Source: Candidatus Omnitrophota bacterium
Lineage (GTDB): Bacteria > Omnitrophota > Gorgyraeia > Gygaellales > Profunditerraquicolaceae
DNA length: 42,197 nucleotides
Direction of reading: 5' to 3'
Assembly: GCA_026387355.1 (NCBI GenBank)
Contig: JAPLLW010000007.1
Location: 1-42,197, forward strand
The notes under the pieces: model-generated
What the model saw: only the letters and a program-made list of their open reading frames with translations
Told to the model about the DNA's origin: nothing
The model's database searches: none
Shown here: in pieces, positions 33,240 to 38,926 of the stretch
Layout of the letters: every line of letters begins with the position of its first letter
How positions within the stretch are numbered: the stretch's first letter is position 1
Translations under genes and position numbers: made by a program

Positions 33240-35132
33240 ATGGCATTAATCAGTATACAAAAAGCTAATCTTAAATTCAGTGGGCCGCTTATCTTTGATG
33301 AGTTGAGCTTACAAATTGAATCCGGAGAGCGGATTGCTTTGCTTGGCCGAAACGGCACAGGTAAAACCACGTTAATGAGAGTAATGGTTGGGGAGATCCC
33401 GCTTGATGAAGGTAAGATTATTATTCAAAAAGGTATTCAGGTAACACATTTACCGCAGGAAGTCCCCGTGGATATGGAGGGGAGTGTTTTTGACATTGTT
33501 CTTTCAGGCCTGGGGGAGCGCGCTAATCTTTTAAGCCAGTACCATCATTTAACTCACCGTCTTCATACAGAACATACCCCGGAATTATTAAAGCAGCTCG
33601 ATACGTTACAGTCTGAGCTAGATCGCACTAATAGTTGGGATGTGAATAATCAGGTTGAGTATGTTATTGAGAAGATGAAGCTTGATGGGGAGATGGATTT
33701 TAAGAGTCTATCCGGAGGGCAGAAGCGCCGCGTGCTTTTAGCCAGGGCATTAGTGATAAGGCCCGAGGTTTTACTCCTTGATGAACCTACAAATCACCTT
33801 GATATAGATTCGATTAACTGGCTGGAGGGGTTTCTCTCTAGCTATCCAGGTACTGTGTTTTTTGTTACGCATGACAGGATGTTTATGGAGCATCTGGCAA
33901 CCAGGATTATTGAGCTTGACCGCGGTAAACTTTATAGCTGGGAGTGTGATTATAAAATTTTCTTAGAGCGAAAACAGGCAGCCATGGATATGGAGGAAGC
34001 AGAGTGGAGCCATTTCGATAAGAAGTTAGCCGAAGAAGAAATCTGGATCCGTAAGGGAGTAAAGGCTAGAAGATGCCGCAATGAGGGAAGGGTTAAGGCT
34101 CTTGAGCGCTTAAGGGAAGAGAAGAAGACCCAGCATAAGCAAGATGGCCAGGTACGCATGCGGGCACAAAAATCTGTTATCTCCGGACAAAAGGTCATCA
34201 AAGCTTTTCAGCTAAGCTATGGTTATGGCAATAAATGTTTGATACAAGATTTCTCAACCCAGATTATGCGTCAGGATAAAATCGGGGTAATCGGACCTAA
34301 CGGAAGCGGAAAGACAACGCTCCTGCGTCTTTTATTGGGAAAGCTTGAGCCGCAGCGCGGAAAAGTCATCTTTGGAACAAATCTTGAGATTGCTTACTAC
34401 GACCAGTTGCGCGAGCAGTTAGATGAAGAAAAAACCGTTGCCGAAAATGTAAGCGATGGAAGTGACACTATAATTATTAATGGTAAGCCTAAACATATCC
34501 TTGGATATTTGCAGGATTTTCTCTTTGCGCCGGATCGATCCCGTACGCAAGTAAAGGTCCTTTCCGGAGGTGAACGCAATCGCTTGTTTCTAGCTCGGCT
34601 ATTTTCCAAGCCTTCTAATGTGCTGGTATTGGATGAGCCTACCAATGATTTGGATATTGAGACCTTGGAGCTTCTTGAGGAGTTGCTTCTTGAGTACACC
34701 GGGACACTCTTATTAGTGAGTCATGACCGCGCGTTCCTGAATAATGTGGTTACATCTACCATTGTTATGGAAGGCGAAGGTATAATCAATGAATATCCCG
34801 GAGGTTATGATGACTGGTTAAGTCAGCGTCAGCCGGTAGTAAATCCTGAGCCGGTAAAGATAAAAGTAAAGAAGGAGCCTGTAAAGATAAATAAGCCTAT
34901 TGTTCAACGTAAGCTTACCTACAAAGAGCAGCAGGAATTAGATAGCTTTCCAATAAAAATCGAGAAGTTAGAGGAGGAGCAGAAAAACCTCTACGCATTG
35001 TTTGCGGATTTATCTTTTTACGAAAAGCCTCCCGATGAAATCGCCCAAGATAAAGCCAGATCCGAAGCTTTATCCGAAGAGCTCCAAATCGCATACGATC
35101 GATGGGATTACCTGGCAGAGTTAGCAGAATAA
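33240..35132 (+). CDS. uup: ABC-F family ATPase (Uup-like)
   Basis: 630 residues with two ABC domains and no membrane domain. Walker A motifs are GRNGTGKTT (about 36-44) and GPNGSGKTT (about 351-359), signatures LSGGQKRR and LSGGERNR, Walker B VLLLDEPTNHLD and VLVLDEPTNDLD. The inter-domain linker is basic and helical. A C-terminal coiled coil (about 555-630) is the Uup DNA/ribosome-binding domain. ABC-F proteins act on the ribosome. AAGGA precedes the ATG. Confidence 0.92.
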   Translation: MALISIQKANLKFSGPLIFDELSLQIESGERIALLGRNGTGKTTLMRVMVGEIPLDEGKIIIQKGIQVTHLPQEVPVDMEGSVFDIVLSGLGERANLLSQYHHLTHRLHTEHTPELLKQLDTLQSELDRTNSWDVNNQVEYVIEKMKLDGEMDFKSLSGGQKRRVLLARALVIRPEVLLLDEPTNHLDIDSINWLEGFLSSYPGTVFFVTHDRMFMEHLATRIIELDRGKLYSWECDYKIFLERKQAAMDMEEAEWSHFDKKLAEEEIWIRKGVKARRCRNEGRVKALERLREEKKTQHKQDGQVRMRAQKSVISGQKVIKAFQLSYGYGNKCLIQDFSTQIMRQDKIGVIGPNGSGKTTLLRLLLGKLEPQRGKVIFGTNLEIAYYDQLREQLDEEKTVAENVSDGSDTIIINGKPKHILGYLQDFLFAPDRSRTQVKVLSGGERNRLFLARLFSKPSNVLVLDEPTNDLDIETLELLEELLLEYTGTLLLVSHDRAFLNNVVTSTIVMEGEGIINEYPGGYDDWLSQRQPVVNPEPVKIKVKKEPVKINKPIVQRKLTYKEQQELDSFPIKIEKLEEEQKNLYALFADLSFYEKPPDEIAQDKARSEALSEELQIAYDRWDYLAELAE

Positions 35133-35136
35133 ACAC

Positions 35137-35166
35137 TTGACAAACCACACAAATGTGTGGTATATC
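35137..35166 (+). promoter_or_regulatory. lexA promoter with embedded operator palindrome
   Basis: TTGACA (35137-35142), an 18-nt spacer and TATATC (35161-35166). Between them lies a perfect inverted repeat, ACCACAC-AAAT-GTGTGGT, at 35144-35161. A repressor bound there would block RNA polymerase, as expected for LexA autoregulation. It differs from the E. coli and Bacillus LexA boxes. The predicted start site is at about 35173, so the message would be leaderless. Confidence 0.65.
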
Positions 35167-35173
35167 TATAGGT

Positions 35174-35776
35174 ATGGAAAAGAAGCCATTTTTGACGCCA
35201 AAGCAGGAAAAGGTGCTTAATTTTATCCGTAAAAAAGTAGGGGAGAGGCTGCCTCCTACGATTAGAGAGATAGGAGAGGAGCTGGGATTTAAATCTACCG
35301 GAACAGTAAGGGATTATCTAAAGGCTTTAGTGCAGAAAGGATTGGTTAGGCGTATGAATAATAAATCTCGGGCAATCGAGTTAACTGAGCGCGCAAGTTT
35401 TAAGATCCCGATAATTGGTACCATAATGGCTGGGAAACCTGGTTTGGCTTATGAGGAAATTCAGGGTTATGTTGATGCCGATGATTTGTATCTTGGCCGC
35501 TTAGGCTTTGATGATGTTTTTGCGCTAAGGGTTAAAGGTGACAGCATGATTGATGCCGGAATCCTTGAAGGCGATATTGCAATTATCAAGAAACGTCCCG
35601 ATGCAAATAATAATGATGTAGTTGCTGCGCTGTTAGCTAATAATGAAGTAACTTTAAAGAGACTACGTAGTAAATCCGGTAAGTTCCATCTGGAAGCTGC
35701 AAATGCAAATTACCCGCCAATATTTGAAGAATTTAAAGTAATAGGAAAATTGATAACCGTCATAAGAAAATATTAA
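35174..35776 (+). CDS. lexA: LexA repressor
   Basis: 200 residues from the ATG at 35174; an in-frame ATG at 35153 lies inside the operator and is rejected. The N-terminal winged helix spans about 1-70 (LPPTIREIGEELGFKSTGTV). The autocleavage domain has the scissile Ala86-Gly87 (GTIMAGKPG), nucleophile Ser124 (VKGDSMIDAG) and general-base Lys162 (EVTLKRLR), with the 38-residue spacing normal for LexA. It represses the SOS regulon and is inactivated by RecA-stimulated self-cleavage. The genes after it form a translesion synthesis cassette. Confidence 0.95.
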   Translation: MEKKPFLTPKQEKVLNFIRKKVGERLPPTIREIGEELGFKSTGTVRDYLKALVQKGLVRRMNNKSRAIELTERASFKIPIIGTIMAGKPGLAYEEIQGYVDADDLYLGRLGFDDVFALRVKGDSMIDAGILEGDIAIIKKRPDANNNDVVAALLANNEVTLKRLRSKSGKFHLEAANANYPPIFEEFKVIGKLITVIRKY

Positions 35777-35778
35777 AC

Positions 35779-35854
35779 AAACGGGTCCTGTCTTGGGAGT
35801 GTCTCTCGCCGCAAATTTGCGGCTGCGAGCCACATCCCAAGCCACCCGTTTTTT
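35779..35854 (+). terminator. Nested hairpin terminator after lexA
   Basis: Outer stem AAACGGGT (35779-35786) pairs with ACCCGTTT (35844-35851) and continues into a T tract to 35854. Inside are CTTGGGA/TCCCAAG and, at the tip, CCGCAAA/TTTGCGG. The structure is larger than a simple intrinsic terminator and could also be a structured element or a decayed palindromic repeat. Confidence 0.7.
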
Positions 35855-35901
35855 AATCAGTATTATAAAATCCCGGTAAGTTTATAATAGGGTTGGTTAG
35901 T

Positions 35902-36213
35902 ATGCAACAACAAAATAGTTTTAGTCCGAAAGCACGCTGGGATAGATTTGAACCTGACAAGGCTGGGTTTAATGCTGATGCTTTGGATGAGAGAATCGAG
36001 GTTTTGGCGTTTTTTAAACATGCCAAAATATTCCCTAAGAGTTTTATCTGGAATAATAAAGAATATCAGATTGATAAAATTACCTACAATTGGCAAGAGC
36101 ATATTGGCCAGGCCTTGATCAATTACTTTTCGGTAAACTGCGCAGGCCAAATGTATCAGATCTCGTTTAATAATACAACCTTCCGCTGGCAGATAGATAA
36201 GATAATGCAATAA
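35902..36213 (+). CDS. DUF6504-like protein of the polymerase cassette
   Basis: 103 residues from ATG 35902. The N-terminus (1-50) is charged. The C-terminal part is a small beta domain, FIWNNKEYQIDKITYNW then MYQISFNNTTFRWQIDKI, like the DUF6504 domain often encoded beside ImuB-type Y-family polymerases in Actinobacteria. The similarity is by pattern of W/Y residues (FxWxxxxYxIxxIxxxW ... YxIxxxxxxxxWxIxxI) and is an inference. It lies between lexA and the polymerase gene. A TATAAT at 35883-35888 may drive it. Confidence 0.62.
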   Translation: MQQQNSFSPKARWDRFEPDKAGFNADALDERIEVLAFFKHAKIFPKSFIWNNKEYQIDKITYNWQEHIGQALINYFSVNCAGQMYQISFNNTTFRWQIDKIMQ

Positions 36214-36227
36214 TCGGGATAAATGAA

Positions 36228-36265
36228 GGTAAATGGGGTCAGAATTAATTCTGACCCCATTTACC
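36228..36265. repeat. 38-bp perfect palindrome (REP-like)
   Basis: The left half is GGTAAATGGGGTCAGAATT (36228-36246) and the right half is its exact complement (36247-36265), with no spacer. The TGGGGTCAGA core is familiar from palindromes near REP-associated (RAYT) transposase genes (from memory). It lies between the DUF6504-like gene and the polymerase gene and ends 7 nt before the polymerase ATG. Confidence 0.85.
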
Positions 36266-36272
36266 ATTAACT

Positions 36273-37376
36273 ATGATTTTGCATGTTGATATGGATGCTT
36301 TTTTTGCTTCAATTGAGCAGGCGATTAATCCGCGCTTGAAAGGGAAACCTTTAATTGTGGGTTCGCGTGGTAGCAAGATGCACACCGTAGTTTGCGCAGC
36401 TAGCTATGAAGCAAAGCACTTGGGGATACATTCAGGTATGCCTTCTAGGGACGCCTTTAATATCTGTCCGAATTTAGAGTTTGTGACAGCGGATCAGGCT
36501 AAGTACATATGGACTTCGGAGCAGATCTTTGAGCTCCTGAAAGGCTTTAACTCACCTTTAAATTATGCCTCAATTGATGAGTTTCAAATGGACCTAACTG
36601 GCATAAAAAATGCGGTAAGTTTGGGTAAAGAAGTTAAGCTGCAGATATATGCAAACTTTAACATCACCGCATCTGTTGGTATAGCCAAGAATTGGCTACT
36701 TGCAAAGCTTGCCTCTAAGCTAAATAAGCCGGATGGACTGACCCTGATTAATGATGAAAACTTTGAAGAAACTTTACGCGTTACTCCGCTAAATAAACTC
36801 TGCGGAATGGGTGGAAAAAACGGCCAGATTTTCATGAATCAGGGCTTAAAAACATGCTGGGATTTATACCTAAACTTACCGGAATTTATCAATAATAATC
36901 CCGGTAAGTTTGAAGAAAATCCCGGTAAGTCTAGTGAAAGTCCTAAATCAGTAAGCCATTCATATACACTGCCTAGGGTTGAAATAAACCCCCGGGTTAT
37001 TCAGGCTTGGATTAGGCTCTTATCTGAGATGGTTGGCGTGCGGTTAAGGCAGCAGAATTTGGTATGTAGAACTGTAAATTTATACCTAAGTGGGTCTGAA
37101 ATAGGCTCTTTAGGAGCTCAAAAAACAAGCCAAATTACTACTAATGACAGCTACGAAATCTACTCCAAATGCCTTAAGATAATGGCAAAGATGTCCCTAA
37201 AAAGGCCTAAAATCAGGGCTCTAGGGGTCTCTGTCAGTCAACTAAATCAAGCTGATAGCTCCCTTTTGCTTATTGAGGAAAAACAAAGGGAGTCTTTGAC
37301 TAGAGCTTTTGACCTGATTAATGGCCGCTTTGGAGAGGGGACAATTTACCCCGCAATAACTTCTTTTACCCGCTAA
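36273..37376 (+). CDS. dinB: Y-family DNA polymerase (DinB/ImuB-like)
   Basis: 367 residues. The catalytic Asp pair lies in HVDMDAFFASIEQ (Asp6, Asp8), and the third acidic site is YASIDEFQMDLTG. ASYEAKHLGIHSGMP and KLASKLNKPDGLT are typical palm/fingers segments. The little-finger domain starts near SHSYTLP. A linker with two NPGK units (about 207-222) is unusual. It performs error-prone translesion synthesis and is probably SOS-regulated through lexA. No Shine-Dalgarno is seen because the palindrome occupies the leader. Confidence 0.88.
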   Translation: MILHVDMDAFFASIEQAINPRLKGKPLIVGSRGSKMHTVVCAASYEAKHLGIHSGMPSRDAFNICPNLEFVTADQAKYIWTSEQIFELLKGFNSPLNYASIDEFQMDLTGIKNAVSLGKEVKLQIYANFNITASVGIAKNWLLAKLASKLNKPDGLTLINDENFEETLRVTPLNKLCGMGGKNGQIFMNQGLKTCWDLYLNLPEFINNNPGKFEENPGKSSESPKSVSHSYTLPRVEINPRVIQAWIRLLSEMVGVRLRQQNLVCRTVNLYLSGSEIGSLGAQKTSQITTNDSYEIYSKCLKIMAKMSLKRPKIRALGVSVSQLNQADSSLLLIEEKQRESLTRAFDLINGRFGEGTIYPAITSFTR

Positions 37377-37644
37377 GAAAATCTTTCATTAAACGCAAAA
37401 AATCCAGGTATTCTTATATAGGGATTTTCCTCTAACTGTTAAGCTTAAGAATGGCAGGTAAGTCTAAGTAAGCAAAAAATCCCTTATCCACAGGATAAAA
37501 ATGTATCTCTCCAACCTCTATATAAACATGGGTTTAGGGTAATATTCCCAGTATGCTTAAGTTAACATAATATGTATTATAGGAAGTTGATGAATAGGGG
37601 TTTTTGGGGTTTAAGCTAGCTTTAAGTAGTAATTATGGGTGTTT
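37377..37644. other. Non-coding convergent junction with dif-like site
   Basis: AT-rich region between convergent genes (the + polymerase and the - DUF134 gene). It holds a 28-bp dif-like sequence at 37560-37587 and one DnaA-box-like TTATCCACA at 37484-37492 within the inverted repeat TTATCC-ACA-GGATAA. A weak AAAATCC/GGATTTT hairpin (about 37408-37440) may terminate the polymerase transcript. No coding potential was seen. Confidence 0.6.
37560..37587. other. dif: dif site (XerC/XerD chromosome dimer resolution)
   Basis: Read on the - strand the parts are ACTTCCTATAA (XerC arm), TACATA (centre) and TTATGTTAACT (XerD arm). Compared with Bacillus subtilis dif as I remember it, this 28-mer has only three differences. 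The XerD arm keeps the strongly conserved TTATGTTAA core of E. coli dif. It lies where gene orientation switches from + to -, as expected at a replication terminus. No XerC/XerD gene is in the window. Confidence 0.8.
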
Positions 37645-37995
37645 CTAGAGTGGTTTCTTAAGGGTATTCTGGTACTGGTTAGGGTGTTCTTCGCGCGAAC
37701 TGAATACATAATGGCCACCTTGGATCTTTATTGTATCCCCGTTTACTAACGCATTAGCTAAACTTTTAAGTGCCTTCTTTAAGATTCGGCTGAGCGTTTG
37801 TTGGGATATGCGCATGGATTTGGCTGCCTCTTTTTGGGGCATTCCCATGTATATAACCAGCCTAATTGCTTCAAACTGGTCCATGGTAAGGTCAACCTCA
37901 TTTGGCCTGCCTGGCTTCCCCCTTGGGCTAAACTGGGCTATTTTGGGGTCAAGTCTGACTATCCGGTATTTTTTGGGCCTACCTCTTGTCTGCAT
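37645..37995 (-). CDS. UPF0251/DUF134 DNA-binding protein
   Basis: 116 residues. RGRPKKYRIVRLDP, VDLTMDQFEAIRLVIYMGM and SQQTLSRILKKALKSLANALV form the usual DUF134 pattern with a sigma-like helix-turn-helix (about 55-85). The family is thought to be transcriptional or metal-linked regulators. It has a GAGGAG site before the ATG, a palindrome GAGTACCTACTC (38053-38064) upstream and stands alone. Confidence 0.85.
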   Translation of the reverse strand: MQTRGRPKKYRIVRLDPKIAQFSPRGKPGRPNEVDLTMDQFEAIRLVIYMGMPQKEAAKSMRISQQTLSRILKKALKSLANALVNGDTIKIQGGHYVFSSREEHPNQYQNTLKKPL

Positions 37996-38077
37996 GACTC
38001 CTCGAGGGCGTATTTACTAGAACTTACCTAGATTTAACGCCGTATTTATTATGAGTACCTACTCGTAAATCTAACAG

Positions 38078-38116
38078 CTAAAAGCCTACTTCTTTAATCT
38101 AGAAGCAGGCTTTTAG
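38078..38116. terminator. Terminator hairpin below the CBM48-ParA operon
   Basis: CTAAAAGCCTACTTCT (38078-38093) pairs with AGAAGCAGGCTTTTAG (38101-38116) over 16 bp, with one G-U wobble when read on the - strand, around a 7-nt loop. It lies 4 nt beyond the end of the last gene of the leftward operon. The T tract is short (TTTT in the stem), so strength is uncertain. Confidence 0.6.
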
Positions 38117-38119
38117 AAA

Positions 38120-38305
38120 TTAAATTTCGTTTTCTTTAACTAACTTTCGGTAGTAATCCACGCATTTATGGCAAGTCTTATTTTTTTCATGCCACTGTGG
38201 ATGATCGCGCAGAATTAACTCAAGCAGGTATTCTTCGGTTCTAATGTGAGCAACACTGGCAAAGTCATCAATCTCTCGTTCGCAAATCTGGCACTTGTAC
38301 TTCAT
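38120..38305 (-). CDS. Small zinc-binding protein
   Basis: 61 residues. Two cysteine pairs, KCQICEREIDDF and KTCHKCVDYYRKL, separated by about 36 residues, plus His residues (DHPQWHEKN), indicate a zinc-binding knuckle. No function is known. Its ATG overlaps the stop of the SAP-like gene by 4 nt (ATGA), so the two are translated together. Confidence 0.68.
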   Translation of the reverse strand: MKYKCQICEREIDDFASVAHIRTEEYLLELILRDHPQWHEKNKTCHKCVDYYRKLVKENEI

Positions 38306-38487
38306 CTTAGGCAGTCAATTCTCCAGCAACAAACCATCTGGTCGCAGGCATTCTTCCTTGCCGTGCTAAAGCAGTCAAAGTTGCCTTCAGCCCGCTGGAT
38401 AGTCTTAATTAGCTCCTTTTTGGAGAGTCTCCAGGTATCTTTGATCCCTAGGTTCTTTGCCTTTTTTTCAATCTCTGAAAGTCTCAT
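38302..38487 (-). CDS. Small SAP-like domain protein
   Basis: 61 residues. MRLSEIEKKAKNLGIKDTWR then KKELIKTIQRAEGNFDCF is a SAP/Rho-N-like helix-turn-helix, followed by a cysteine cluster (ACDQMVCCWRIDC) at the C-terminus. I recall this GNFDCF...CxW pattern from small SAP-annotated proteins in several phyla. SAP domains bind DNA or RNA. It lies downstream of the histone-tail protein in the operon. Confidence 0.75.
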   Translation of the reverse strand: MRLSEIEKKAKNLGIKDTWRLSKKELIKTIQRAEGNFDCFSTARKNACDQMVCCWRIDCLR

Positions 38488-38500
38488 GACCCCTCCTTTT

Positions 38501-38911
38501 CTATACTTTATAAACTAAGTCGTGTTGTCTTACTCTAGAGTCAACCAAAAGCCCTATCTCTTGGCCAATTTTTGCCTGATTAACCGGCGCATGGTCAATT
38601 TGCATAGATGAAATAGTCTGTTTAAAGTCTGTTGTATGTCCCTTAATCTTGATTGTTGATCCTACTAATAAAGGAGCCTTAAGTTTTATAACCGCAGCCC
38701 GCACATGTGGAAAATAATGCGTAATAATCCCTACTGGCTTCTCTTTTGGTTTGATTTGTTTGGTTATGGGCCTTTTTTTAGATATACTTTTCTTAGCCGG
38801 CTTTCTTTTGATCGACTTTTTTTTGGTAACTTTTCTTACAATCTTCTTTTTGGCAGACTTTACCGGCTTTCTTTTAGTTACCTTTTTCTTTGCCTTCTTT
38901 TTTAAAGCCAT
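38501..38911 (-). CDS. Lysine-rich tail fused to an EF-Tu domain II-like barrel
   Basis: 136 residues in two parts. Residues 1-58 are histone H1-like, dominated by Lys/Arg with KKK and RKP repeats and few acidic residues. Residues 59-136 form a small barrel: GIITHYFPHVRAAVIKL, VGSTIKIKGHTTDFKQTIS, SMQIDHAPVNQAKIGQEIGL and a final DLVYKV, as in U32 peptidase C-termini and 'translation elongation factor-like' proteins. The tail should bind nucleic acid; the barrel's partner is unknown. AGGAGG precedes the ATG, and ParA-CBM48 lies 15 nt upstream. Confidence 0.72.
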   Translation of the reverse strand: MALKKKAKKKVTKRKPVKSAKKKIVRKVTKKKSIKRKPAKKSISKKRPITKQIKPKEKPVGIITHYFPHVRAAVIKLKAPLLVGSTIKIKGHTTDFKQTISSMQIDHAPVNQAKIGQEIGLLVDSRVRQHDLVYKV

Positions 38912-38926
38912 AAAGCACCTCCTTGT

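Noticed and set aside
35153-35173. Upstream ATG start for lexA (adds MCGISIG)
   Set aside because: It lies within the operator/-10 region, upstream of the predicted transcription start, and has no ribosome binding site.
37484-37492. DnaA-box-like TTATCCACA near a ParA gene as a replication origin
   Set aside because: Only one box was seen, no dnaA or dnaN is nearby, and genes converge here instead of diverging. The dif-like site and the orientation point to a terminus.
37798-38031. Open frames on the + strand over the DUF134 gene
   Set aside because: They are opposite-strand shadows of a well-supported DUF134 gene.
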